The notes under the pieces were generated by a model. That model searched no databases, was not told where the DNA came from, and saw only the letters and a list, made by a program, of their open reading frames with translations. A program made the position numbers and the translations under genes. Shown piece by piece: positions 14,483 to 22,986 of a stretch of 64,000 nucleotides of DNA. This stretch comes from Flemingiibacterium sp045586505 (GTDB lineage: Bacteria > Bacillota > Clostridia > Oscillospirales > CAG-272), in assembly GCA_045586505.1 (NCBI GenBank), contig JAZNAL010000035.1, positions 1 to 64,000 on the forward strand, given 5' to 3'. Each line of letters opens with the position of its first letter. The first letter of the stretch is position 1.

Positions 14483-14866
14483 TCATTCAAAAATCCAGCA
14501 TTTATAGGGCTCATGTGATGTTTTCACTTCAATACCATCATCACCACGAAAAATGATCTCTACTTTACCGCTGTACTCATTAAATGTTACAATATCTGTA
14601 GTACCCTCCGCATAGTGTACACCCCCCCAAGTACCAGTATTATTATCGTAGTCATAAAACACAAGACATGCGTTGCCATTATCATAATACAACGACACAA
14701 GGTTGCCAACAAAGGGGTACATAACAAAGCCTTGTAATAATATGAGGAATCGCTTTTTCCGTTTTAATTCATCAAGATAAAACCAAGAGCGATCAGGATC
14801 AGTTGTAAATTCTATAGCTTCAACCGCCGACCCGCCGTTTCTGCGGGTTATAAATGCCTCTCCCAT
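14483..14866 (-). CDS. Hypothetical tail-associated protein (127 aa)
   Basis: Beta-rich, aromatic-rich small protein between two fibre genes. SD AAGGTGGTGAG. Contains a C7 run on the plus strand around 14622. Not recognised. Confidence 0.55.
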   Translation of the reverse strand: MGEAFITRRNGGSAVEAIEFTTDPDRSWFYLDELKRKKRFLILLQGFVMYPFVGNLVSLYYDNGNACLVFYDYDNNTGTWGGVHYAEGTTDIVTFNEYSGKVEIIFRGDDGIEVKTSHEPYKCWIFE

Positions 14867-15660
14867 TATCTCACCACCTTGAGTCTGATTGTAAAGTTAC
14901 TTGTCGGACAAGTGGGCGCATACAGCGTAATAGAATTCTTCGCTGTCTTTACTCTATCGACACGCGCCCAAGCTTCCTTGAAAAGCTCGTTTGCGTTAAG
15001 ATCATCACCGAGAAGCACGTCAACGTCAGGAACGTCAGTTTCAAGTACGCCCTCAATCGTGACCGTCTGCATATATCCGCCTTTTTCTGCAACTGACGTC
15101 CAATCCGTAATGCTGATATGTACGTCGTCGAAGATTATCGGCTTTGAAGCGAACGTACCTGGATGTGCATCCGCGTCGCTGTTGTGCGCGGCAATTAAAC
15201 CCGTAACTTCGTCATAACCAATAGTGTTTAACGACGGATTTATTGTAAATGTCAACATGGAAGAATCGGCAACGACTATATGCATTAAAATCGTGAGTTT
15301 GCCAGAGATGCCCGCCGAACTGTTTACCTTCTCAGTGTCCGGAGTGTTGCAAATAGCAATTAAATTGCCCTCTCCGTCAAACAACCCTACTTCTCGCACC
15401 GTAAAGGTCTCTGTATCGTCAGCGATAATCACTTTGACATCGAACATATTTGGGTTAACGGTATTAATACCAACAGCGGCAATTTCACCTCGCCATCTCT
15501 CGTTTTTTAATGAGTTTTGATCTGCGGTGGGCACATAGTATGTTCCGTCGCCATCACCCGCGGCGGCTTGCGTTATATTAAGCTTTTTCCCGTTAAGCAA
15601 GCAGTCCGCTATCATTGATGCACCGACAGTAGTTATTACTGTGCTATATTTGTTAGGCAT
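14866..15660 (-). CDS. Tail fibre/collar protein (P2 gpH-type N-terminus)
   Basis: 264 residues from the ATG at 15660 (SD GGAGG; the ATG at 15666 is too close). The N-terminal about 150 residues match the phage tail-collar fibre family: GKKLNITQAAAGDGDGTYY, VREVGLFDGEGNLIAICN, VNSSAGISGKLTI. They attach the fibre to the baseplate. The region AAHNSDADAHP is the usual hinge. The C-terminal beta region probably extends to the receptor. Confidence 0.8.
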   Translation of the reverse strand: MPNKYSTVITTVGASMIADCLLNGKKLNITQAAAGDGDGTYYVPTADQNSLKNERWRGEIAAVGINTVNPNMFDVKVIIADDTETFTVREVGLFDGEGNLIAICNTPDTEKVNSSAGISGKLTILMHIVVADSSMLTFTINPSLNTIGYDEVTGLIAAHNSDADAHPGTFASKPIIFDDVHISITDWTSVAEKGGYMQTVTIEGVLETDVPDVDVLLGDDLNANELFKEAWARVDRVKTAKNSITLYAPTCPTSNFTIRLKVVR

Positions 15661-15662
15661 TT

Positions 15663-16205
15663 TCATCCTCCTAATGGAAATATTTCTATGGTATTATTGT
15701 ACTCTGACGCACCTGTAAACACAGTTGCATTGCCATAAGACTGTAAGAACGCCGTGAGCATGATCTCCATATTTGCAGGACGTACGGCTAGCAACATATT
15801 GAGTATCTCCTTTGCAAGGTTGTCCGCATCAGGTAGCGTGTCATAGTCCAGCTGTACGTCAATGGTATAATCACAAATTGAAACTTCATACCCCATCGGT
15901 CCGCAAAGTCCAGAAAGCCACTTTTTAAGCCAAGGAATCGAGTATGGAACGTCTAAATTCCATTTTGCCTTTATGCGCGCCTTTCGTGCGTCGAGGGAAT
16001 CTGTTCCTTTCGGGAGCAAATGCAGTTCTTGTTCCCAAATACTCACTCCAAGTTCCGTTGCGCTCTCAAGGAATAGGTTGGCAAGCAAAAGAGCGTATGC
16101 ATCCCACGCGAGTGATAGTTCTGGTTCAACAGCCTTATTTATCTCTCTAAACTCTCGTACATCTCGAAGGACAGGCGGAAGATAGTCAATAAGATTTTTA
16201 TCCAT
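15663..16205 (-). CDS. YmfQ-like (DUF2313) baseplate protein
   Basis: 180 residues; LIDYLPPVLRD at the N-terminus, then LSIWEQELHL-type and ARKARIKAKW motifs characteristic of the YmfQ/XkdU family of contractile-tail phages, which couple baseplate J protein to the fibre. It overlaps the J gene by 8 bp. Confidence 0.85.
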   Translation of the reverse strand: MDKNLIDYLPPVLRDVREFREINKAVEPELSLAWDAYALLLANLFLESATELGVSIWEQELHLLPKGTDSLDARKARIKAKWNLDVPYSIPWLKKWLSGLCGPMGYEVSICDYTIDVQLDYDTLPDADNLAKEILNMLLAVRPANMEIMLTAFLQSYGNATVFTGASEYNNTIEIFPLGG

Positions 16206-17409
16206 CGATATTACCTCGTACAGGTATGCTGTCAGCAGGCAACGAAAGGTTAGCCTCTTCGCCGTTTATCTTTGTGCCACTAATATCGGTGATCATTGTG
16301 CTGCACGCGGCAAGGATTCTGCTTTCTATTTGGGAAATACGAACAACAAGCTGGTTTGAGTTCGCCCATTCTGTTGCTAGTTCTGAGAAATAATCATCTA
16401 TAACCTTTTCTATGTAGCTCCGTGATGAGGAAAAATTCCATCCAGCAGCATACGTAAGATTCAGTGTAATATTAACAGCCTCAGCCCCCACACTGCAAAC
16501 ATTTACCACATGCCCTATAGGAGCGAGCCCTAACCCTTCCCCAGCATTTTGCTCGGGGTCAACGATCGTTTGTATCTCGTTGATGAAGGCATCTGATGGC
16601 ACCGCATTACCGGAAGACATAACTACAAGCTTTACTGTTCCGCCAATTGTCAACAGTTTATTATCTGCAGCTGTGAATACGGAGGTCAACCATGCCGCCA
16701 CATCGCCTTCCAGTGTCGTTATAATACTTTCATACCATTCCCGCACTACCTCACTTGGAATAAGCGAGGAGGGGGATATACCACCGTTCCAAACAGGATG
16801 GACTTTAACTGCACCTACGCCCTTTATTGCAGTCACTTTTTCAACATAATCGGCGATGTTCCCTCCGAATGCTTGTGATTGATAACTATTAAGCAGCCTT
16901 TGACGAAGTACTTCGGTATCTTCTTCGTCATCGCCAGGGACAATAAGTTCTACCAGTTCCGCATAAGTCAGACCGTTGATATACTCTATAGGAATCAACC
17001 GTCCTGCGTAGCCATTGGCTATGGTCCCCTTTGTCTCGCACTCAACCTTGTAGCTTATACTGTCAATCACGTCGGTAAGTCTTTCTACCGTGACAAAATT
17101 GAGATCCTCACAAGAGAATCTCGTCCCAATCGGTATATCTTTATTGAATTCCGCGCGAAAAACAGCAGCGCTAGCAGATTTGATTGGCATATTACGTTCT
17201 TCTGCACGTTTTATCAAAAACTCGCGCGGCATTGTGTGTATTGACATTAATGTTAATATAAATTCAAGACCGATATACAGCTGCGCCAGCTCGGCCATTG
17301 AAGGCGCGACCCCGTTCATCACCATAGATCCTTCTCGTTTATCAACAGAAGGACTCACTCTCGCGAGCGCGTTCGCGAGTAAAGCTTCATAAGTTTGCCC
17401 CTCGAACAT
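16198..17409 (-). CDS. Baseplate J-like protein (XkdT family)
   Basis: 403 residues. N-terminal region with SVDKREGSMVMNGVAP, middle GTRFSCEDLNFVTVE and DDEEDTEVLRQRLLNSYQSQAFGGN motif typical of baseplate wedge J proteins, then AIKGVGAVKVHPVWNGG. It forms the wedge of the contractile baseplate. SD AAGGAGGTGG. Confidence 0.93.
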   Translation of the reverse strand: MFEGQTYEALLANALARVSPSVDKREGSMVMNGVAPSMAELAQLYIGLEFILTLMSIHTMPREFLIKRAEERNMPIKSASAAVFRAEFNKDIPIGTRFSCEDLNFVTVERLTDVIDSISYKVECETKGTIANGYAGRLIPIEYINGLTYAELVELIVPGDDEEDTEVLRQRLLNSYQSQAFGGNIADYVEKVTAIKGVGAVKVHPVWNGGISPSSLIPSEVVREWYESIITTLEGDVAAWLTSVFTAADNKLLTIGGTVKLVVMSSGNAVPSDAFINEIQTIVDPEQNAGEGLGLAPIGHVVNVCSVGAEAVNITLNLTYAAGWNFSSSRSYIEKVIDDYFSELATEWANSNQLVVRISQIESRILAACSTMITDISGTKINGEEANLSLPADSIPVRGNIDG

Positions 17410-17411
17410 AT

Positions 17412-17831
17412 TTATACATCCACCTCCTTTGTGGTCTCTACATCGCCGTATATCGTATGCACTGTAAAGACAACACGTACAGCACTGTTTAAGTTTTCAA
17501 AAGCCCACCCGTCAACGCTCTTTATTCTATCGTCCACGAGTAACGCCTCTGTGATACGGCGTTCTATTTCGCTCATAGCATAGTCACGCGGTTTACCGAT
17601 GAGATCATTAAGCTCGACACCATAGTTGCGAGAATATATCGGGTATTTATATCTCTCAATACTAAGTGCAAGATAGACAGCTTGCAACACAGCATCAGCC
17701 TTATCTGTAACCCCTCTAACACAACCGCGCTCGATATCAAGTTTGTAAGTGTGCCCCGGAAGTTTAACATTACTAAATACGGCATCATCTACATCGGCGG
17801 CTGATACCGGCAAATAATTTAATTCAGCCAT
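17412..17831 (-). CDS. XkdS-like (DUF2634) baseplate wedge protein
   Basis: 139 residues from the ATG at 17831 (SD GAGGTGA). The motifs ALSIERYKYPIYSRNYGVEL and DLIGKPRDYAMSEIERRITEAL are the hallmark of DUF2634, the gp25-like wedge component of PBSX-type phages. Confidence 0.9.
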   Translation of the reverse strand: MAELNYLPVSAADVDDAVFSNVKLPGHTYKLDIERGCVRGVTDKADAVLQAVYLALSIERYKYPIYSRNYGVELNDLIGKPRDYAMSEIERRITEALLVDDRIKSVDGWAFENLNSAVRVVFTVHTIYGDVETTKEVDV

Positions 17832-17839
17832 TGGCCGTG

Positions 17840-18226
17840 TCACCTCACTCTATCCAAAACAATAAATTTCTGCCCGCCATCACAGCGCAAAAGAAAAACT
17901 TTTTCACCGGCATTAAGTCCAAGATGTACACGAAAGCGCTTGCGTCCCTCATACTTGTGCGCGTGTTCGTCGTAGGCACCCTCTCCTGCACCGCCGCTTT
18001 CTGTTTCCGTAATGTGCTCCACTGTCATTTCGACATCGAAATCGCGTACTGCGCTTGTTAAAACGAGCTGGGCATCCGTAAGAATCAACTTTTGATCCAC
18101 TCTTATTAGCAATGGACTGACCGATTCAACTTCGCCTAAATAGTAAGCCATGGGTTTTTGTGCCATCACCGCATCCAGCGCGGCGTGCTTAACCGCTTTG
18201 ATAAGTTTGCTTATATCAAGTGACAA
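17840..18226 (-). CDS. XkdR-like (DUF2577) protein
   Basis: 128 residues from the TTG at 18226 with SD GGGGTGG; the frame is open to 18247. N-terminus SLDISKLIKAVKHAALDAV and the C-terminal LNAGEKVFLLRCDGGQKFIVLDRV match DUF2577, found between the hub protein and DUF2634 in contractile-tail phages. Overlaps the upstream hub gene. Confidence 0.85.
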   Translation of the reverse strand: MSLDISKLIKAVKHAALDAVMAQKPMAYYLGEVESVSPLLIRVDQKLILTDAQLVLTSAVRDFDVEMTVEHITETESGGAGEGAYDEHAHKYEGRKRFRVHLGLNAGEKVFLLRCDGGQKFIVLDRVR

Positions 18227-19181
18227 ATGTACCACCCCGCAATCCAAGATCCATAAGGTGCTGTCCTTCCTTAAAGCAGTGTTTTACTTGCTCAACTAAC
18301 AGAAAATTCGATACTATAGTATCGCCTAGATCGAGCATCACCACAAGAGTTGTGCCTCCGCGCACCCGTATATCGCCAAGAGCATCTTTCACCTTAAGTG
18401 TTCGGGTTTTGGTATTGTAAAGCTTCAATAGCGCATCGGCCATCGCTTTTGCGTTAGCAGCACTACTAAGCTTTTCATAATATTGCAGTACGCCCCAGCG
18501 GTTAATGTTTGCGCCATCCTGTGCTATAAACAGCTGGCGTTTCCCTGCATCACTGTCTTCGTAAACCAACTTGATTCGGTTGTATGTATTGCCGCTTATG
18601 CTTGTCTTGTAATCAAAATCACCGACAGTCTCATTATCGAGCACAATACCGAGACGCATGTTTTTAATGTTTTTAAGCGTAAGCTTGCCGGCGAGGTCAT
18701 AGAGCACATACATTTGTGTTTTGGCAGTCAGGGTCTCATCCAGTGCGGTTTGGATAATATCCATAAGGCTTACATCATCCTCTGTTCTGGACGCGATTTT
18801 ATAACCCGTGTCTTCGAGAGAACCGACATTTAGTCCGAAGTCTTCAGCAATCATACGCACAACATCAGTAGCAGTCTTGTTACTATATACGTAGGTATCT
18901 TTGTTTCGCAGATAAAACAATTGGTCATAAACGGTAACCTTAATAAGCTCTGGTTTACTGCCCACGCGTGACTTATCAAAAACGAACCCAAAAAACGCGA
19001 GTGTCCCATCAACAGAAAACCCACACGCGTCACCCTCCTCGAAGCTGAGGCTTTCAGTCTTAACCACCTCAAAAGTAAGCTTACCCGGCTGTCCTTGCCG
19101 TTCCCACTTCACTGTCACCCCATCCGCCACGGGTGGATACATACGAGTATCGCCGTGTTGTATATAAAGTTCATATGTCAT
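18216..19181 (-). CDS. XkdQ/YqbQ-like hub protein
   Basis: 321 residues from the ATG at 19181 (SD GGAGGT); the longer frame to 19292 overlaps the previous gene. Motifs RQGQPGKLTFEV, EEGDACGFSVDGTLAFFGFVF and LRNKDTYVYSNKTATDVV are those of the XkdQ family, structurally related to phage T4 gp27/late control D. It forms the central hub of the baseplate. Confidence 0.9.
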   Translation of the reverse strand: MTYELYIQHGDTRMYPPVADGVTVKWERQGQPGKLTFEVVKTESLSFEEGDACGFSVDGTLAFFGFVFDKSRVGSKPELIKVTVYDQLFYLRNKDTYVYSNKTATDVVRMIAEDFGLNVGSLEDTGYKIASRTEDDVSLMDIIQTALDETLTAKTQMYVLYDLAGKLTLKNIKNMRLGIVLDNETVGDFDYKTSISGNTYNRIKLVYEDSDAGKRQLFIAQDGANINRWGVLQYYEKLSSAANAKAMADALLKLYNTKTRTLKVKDALGDIRVRGGTTLVVMLDLGDTIVSNFLLVEQVKHCFKEGQHLMDLGLRGGTFVT

Positions 19182-19185
19182 TTTC

Positions 19186-19839
19186 TCATACCTCCGGTAT
19201 AGTAAGCACCTGTCCGACAAGTATGGTGTTGGGATCTGTAAGGATGTTTTTGTTAGCTTCATATATAACGGTGTATTTAGCACCATCGCCATAATACTTT
19301 TTCGCTATGCTCCACAGTGTGTCACCCGCTTGTACAGGGTGGGAATCCGCTTTGGGCGCACCAGAGTCGTCGCGTTCAACAGTTATACTTACAGCTTGAC
19401 CTGACCCGCTCGCAGATCCTACATCGCTTACAGTTATAGTTTTTGTGCTATGATCACGATACTGCTTAAGGGATACCTCTACCGAAAGATCAAGTCCATT
19501 TTTTGCATCTTCTTTAATCGTGTAGTCTTCAACGCTAACCTTGATGTCTGTGTTAAATAACAACGCCCCATCCGGCGCGGTTCGAAGCATTTTGAACCGC
19601 GTTGTAGCTTTCTCAATTTTTAGTCTCTCAAGTTCATTGAGATAATACTCCGGACGATGTACGCCATCAAGCATAGGGAGTACAAGTGGCAAAGTAATTT
19701 CAGTGAGCCCTGGGGCTCTCAGAAAGTTTATATCGCCTTCGTTTAGTAGGGTAAGCGTCTGATTCTTACCTTTTATTTTCGTTGTGAGCTTGGCGGGGGT
19801 AGGCATAAGCATCTCCCCCAAGTAGCAATTATATGCCAT
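19186..19839 (-). CDS. XkdP-like LysM tail protein
   Basis: 217 residues from the ATG at 19839. The N-terminal region is the XkdP-specific domain; the C-terminal LysM domain (about 165-217: HPVQAGDTLWSIAKKYYGDG, then LVGQVLTIP) binds peptidoglycan. It acts in the baseplate/tail tip. The start overlaps the end of the tape measure gene by 11 bp. Confidence 0.9.
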   Translation of the reverse strand: MAYNCYLGEMLMPTPAKLTTKIKGKNQTLTLLNEGDINFLRAPGLTEITLPLVLPMLDGVHRPEYYLNELERLKIEKATTRFKMLRTAPDGALLFNTDIKVSVEDYTIKEDAKNGLDLSVEVSLKQYRDHSTKTITVSDVGSASGSGQAVSITVERDDSGAPKADSHPVQAGDTLWSIAKKYYGDGAKYTVIYEANKNILTDPNTILVGQVLTIPEV

Positions 19840-21817
19840 CGTTATGTACCCCCTCTGATGCCGTAGACAGCGCTTCAACAAAGCCATCTGTGAGTTGAGC
19901 TACCACGCCGTCTATATCCATAGAGCTGTCAATGCGGTTTGTCATGCCTGTCATATCGATCTTAACTTCGGCAGTTGTAAATCTGTTTATTGCTTCCTGT
20001 TCAGCTATGTCGCGGAGATATGCGAGCTCATCCTGGGTTTTATCGCCGGTGCTTGCAAGCATAGACGTATCTTCTTCTATACCTCCAAGATAATCCGTAA
20101 CCGCGGTACTATCAAAGATTCCTTCCAGATTTTCACCAGCACTATAGCCTGAATTCCATGCATCCGTATACGCCCAGCGCTCAAGCCCCAACCCTTCAAC
20201 TGAAAGATCCAAGTTGCTTATAACATCTTGATAATTCTCATTCGGTGCATATTCTGCAACCAGCGCATCCGCTTCGTCTTTTAAGCCATCACGCCAGCCT
20301 TGTACGGTATCAGCCATATTGGAACCGAAAACAAAATCAAGAGCCGAGGCAATTTTTTGGAGTGTCGCAAGTACATTGTCGGCCATACCCTGGAACAAAT
20401 AGATAATCGAGGAAACAGGGTTTGTAAACACATTCCCTATAAAGTTTGCAATCTCGATAAAGGGGTTAATAAGGTAGTTAATTATCCCAAGCACGTATTC
20501 AAGCAAGCCAAGAAAACGATTCCAAATGAATGCACCTGCAGCGGCTAGAGCACCAACTATAACACCGGTAGCTGATACACTGGTATTTTGGGCTTTATTT
20601 ACCGCGTCTATGACAAAGTATATCAGTGCAACAATGGCGACGACAATCAGTATGATCCATGTAAGCGGACAAGCCAAGAGTGCTGCATTAAGCGCCATTT
20701 GTGCAACATTATACGCAATAACCGCCGCAGTAATCCCGACTAAGATCGGGCAGATCCAGCTCCAATTAGCTACAAAGAAATCGTACACACCGATTGCTAA
20801 ATCAAGCATCACACCTAGAGCGTTACTAAGCAGCGTAACCGCGTTCGTAGTGGCGTTAACTGCGCCCTGCACACGATCGTCATTAGCTAAAGCACTTATC
20901 TTCTGCAGAAGTGGATCTAGTGCTACAACCGCGCGATTACTTATATTAGTCCACACTTGCGACCACGTCATTGGAATTTGTTCGAGGTTTTTTTCGACAT
21001 CAGAAGCAGATTCAAATACTGCAGCTTTTATTACATCTGCCGTAAGCATCCCCTCGGATGCCCACTCTTTCATCGTGCCGGTTGCCCCCTTGACCTTAAT
21101 CATGTAATCTTCGATACTCTTGGCAAGCAGAGGTGCGTTCTCGATTATAGATCTATACTCATCGCCCTGCAAACGCCCTGAACTCATCGCCTGGGTAAGC
21201 TGGTACATTGCACTCGCCTGCTCGGTAATAGACGCGCCACCGACGATAAAGTTTTTATTGAGAACCTCGGTGAATTTTATTATTTCGTCCGTTCCACTGA
21301 ACGCTTCTTTCGCGGTAATTCCGAGCTTTGAAACGGTGGACATGACATCTGTATAATCAGCTCGTGCGCTTTGCGCAGAAGCATAGATCTTTGCCTTGAG
21401 ATCGTCTACGCTTCCGTCGTCGTCAATAAGCAGATCCAAACGCGCAGTCGAATTAGATATCGTGTCTGACAGTCCGACGAGTTGCTTTACGCTGTTTACG
21501 CCAACATAAGCCGTCGCAATGCCCTTGATTTTATTTAGAAAACCGTCTGCGCTACTTGTTCCCGCGCTGATTTTTCGGTTTAATTTATCCTGTTGATCGT
21601 TAATATTACGATAATTTGTCTCAATCTCGTTGAGTCGGGCATCTGCTACGCCGAGTTCTGCGCGTATTTTCGAGAAGCTTTGCACGTCGACGGCTTTACC
21701 GGATGCACGTTGTACTGCCTCAAGGTTTCCCAGCATAAGCTTCATAGCATTGTTTATGTGACGCAGCACTGGCGTCATACCGTCGTTGAGCGACAGTTTA
21801 GTCCTTACACCGGCCAT
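19829..21817 (-). CDS. Tail tape measure protein
   Basis: 662 residues. N-terminal helical/coiled-coil region (about 60-105), then the TMP-typical segment ITEQASAMYQLTQAMSSGRLQGDEYRS, and a central hydrophobic block (about 345-480) with several membrane-like helices (VGITAAVIAYNVAQMAL and ILIVVAIVALIYFVID). It sets tail length and assists DNA passage. It follows the tail chaperone with its frameshift product, the normal order in tailed phages. Confidence 0.92.
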   Translation of the reverse strand: MAGVRTKLSLNDGMTPVLRHINNAMKLMLGNLEAVQRASGKAVDVQSFSKIRAELGVADARLNEIETNYRNINDQQDKLNRKISAGTSSADGFLNKIKGIATAYVGVNSVKQLVGLSDTISNSTARLDLLIDDDGSVDDLKAKIYASAQSARADYTDVMSTVSKLGITAKEAFSGTDEIIKFTEVLNKNFIVGGASITEQASAMYQLTQAMSSGRLQGDEYRSIIENAPLLAKSIEDYMIKVKGATGTMKEWASEGMLTADVIKAAVFESASDVEKNLEQIPMTWSQVWTNISNRAVVALDPLLQKISALANDDRVQGAVNATTNAVTLLSNALGVMLDLAIGVYDFFVANWSWICPILVGITAAVIAYNVAQMALNAALLACPLTWIILIVVAIVALIYFVIDAVNKAQNTSVSATGVIVGALAAAGAFIWNRFLGLLEYVLGIINYLINPFIEIANFIGNVFTNPVSSIIYLFQGMADNVLATLQKIASALDFVFGSNMADTVQGWRDGLKDEADALVAEYAPNENYQDVISNLDLSVEGLGLERWAYTDAWNSGYSAGENLEGIFDSTAVTDYLGGIEEDTSMLASTGDKTQDELAYLRDIAEQEAINRFTTAEVKIDMTGMTNRIDSSMDIDGVVAQLTDGFVEALSTASEGVHNDGI

Positions 21818-21862
21818 AGGTACCTCCTTCCAGGCAAAGTGATGCGGAGCGAATGCTCCGCA

Positions 21863-22048
21863 TCATCTACGCCTTTTTGTTTTCCGCCTCATAGCGGCGT
21901 CCTCTTTTTTCTCTTTATCGATTCTCACATCGATAGCCGCTACTACAAACGCCATCTCGTATGGATCAAGAGCTAAAAATTCGGACGGCTTCCAGCGAAA
22001 CTTGTGGAGGGCGTAGTAGGCATAGTTTGCCTCTATCTCGCCCTCCAA
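21863..22048 (-). CDS. Downstream part of tail assembly chaperone, made by -1 frameshift
   Basis: 61-codon frame (TTG at 22048) in the -1 frame relative to the upstream XkdN-like gene, open across its stop. No ribosome site precedes the TTG. The slippery heptamer A AAA AAC at 22060-22054 joins the two frames, giving a C-terminal extension equivalent to the T domain of lambda gpG-T. It begins EGEIEANYAYYALHKFRW and ends in a basic tail. Confidence 0.7.
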   Translation of the reverse strand: MEGEIEANYAYYALHKFRWKPSEFLALDPYEMAFVVAAIDVRIDKEKKEDAAMRRKTKRRR

Positions 22049-22050
22049 TA

Positions 22051-22479
22051 TTAGTTTTTTGCGTCGTCAACAAGTTCGCCCATATCCTTGAAACCGTTAT
22101 GCTCCAAGATTACGGATACAAGCCCGTCGAACTCACCAGAGTTAAGCATCACCGATACGAGCTGCTCGGCACCCATTACGCCGTAGCTCTCCTGGAGACC
22201 TGCATCGTTGAGGTCAGGATAAACTACGCAACGCGCGGCAAGAGCTGCCTGATACCCGGTGCCGTCGAACTCCTGCGTGTATTGTCCGCGCTTTCCGGTT
22301 ACGGGTATATTCCTGGTGTGGGTTTTGCGGAGCTTCTGGTTTTCCCCCGCGCTGATGCAACAGATCTCCCACTCGATGGGCTTGCCGTCCTCACCGACAA
22401 AACGAGGAGAGGTGACATACTTGCGATTTTCGACCTTTACTGCATTCTGCGCCATAAAGGCGCTAAGTGACTGTGCCAT
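22051..22479 (-). CDS. XkdN-like tail assembly chaperone
   Basis: 142 residues: MAQSLSAFMAQNAVKVENRKY, KPIEWEICCISAGENQKLRK, VVYPDLNDAGLQESYGVMGAEQLV. This is the pattern of the PBSX XkdN family located between tail tube and tape measure genes. The product binds the tape measure during tail assembly. The gene ends in GCA AAA AAC TAA, a slippery stop region that fuses it to the next frame in a fraction of translations. Confidence 0.9.
   Translation of the reverse strand: MAQSLSAFMAQNAVKVENRKYVTSPRFVGEDGKPIEWEICCISAGENQKLRKTHTRNIPVTGKRGQYTQEFDGTGYQAALAARCVVYPDLNDAGLQESYGVMGAEQLVSVMLNSGEFDGLVSVILEHNGFKDMGELVDDAKN
22054..22060 (-). promoter_or_regulatory. Programmed -1 ribosomal frameshift site
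   Basis: Minus-strand heptamer A AAA AAC in the zero frame, one codon before TAA. After slippage, reading continues CTA ATA TTG GAG into the 61-codon frame with no stop between. Confidence 0.75.
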
Positions 22480-22498
22480 TTAAATATCCTCCCAAAAA

Positions 22499-22972
22499 TT
22501 ACATATAAGCTGGGTTTTTGTACTTTTCGCCTCTCGTGTAGCTTCCTGCGAAGCCGCTGATCTCCTGCTCGATAAAATCATCCTCGCTACCGGCGAGAGA
22601 AAGCAGAACATCGCCATCTAGTACGCAGCCATTATAAGACTTGGTGCTGCGTCCCACCGAGGTCGACGGGTCCTCGTTTGAGGTCTGAATGTCAAATAAC
22701 GGCATGACACCCGTTTTAATAAAGGTGTCAAGCACGTCGTCAAAAAACTCGGTGCACTTATAGATAGTCATAGTGAAAGAGAGCTCGACGGTCGTAGGCT
22801 TCTTGCCCATGATCACCGAGCCCATACGGGGCACATCCTGGTTGGAAATGCTGGCCTTGCCCTCGAAATTCTTGCACATCAGCATTTTGTAGCGTTTCTC
22901 GCCCAACTTAACAAAAACCTCCGCAAACTTGGCCACGGGAGCGTCATTGGTGTTCATAACCTTGTTATCCAT
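22499..22972 (-). CDS. Tail tube protein (XkdM family)
   Basis: 157 residues; VAKFAEVFVKLGEKRYKMLM, PRMGSVIMGKKPTT and VELSFTMTIYKCTEFF are XkdM-type tube motifs. It polymerises inside the sheath. SD AAGGAGGCAACC. It lies directly downstream of the sheath gene. Confidence 0.92.
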   Translation of the reverse strand: MDNKVMNTNDAPVAKFAEVFVKLGEKRYKMLMCKNFEGKASISNQDVPRMGSVIMGKKPTTVELSFTMTIYKCTEFFDDVLDTFIKTGVMPLFDIQTSNEDPSTSVGRSTKSYNGCVLDGDVLLSLAGSEDDFIEQEISGFAGSYTRGEKYKNPAYM

Positions 22973-22986
22973 TTCGGTTGCCTCCT

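Noticed and set aside
13146..14486. Start of the fibre gene at 14486
   Set aside because: No ribosome site; the ATG at 14465 has GGGGAAGG at correct spacing.
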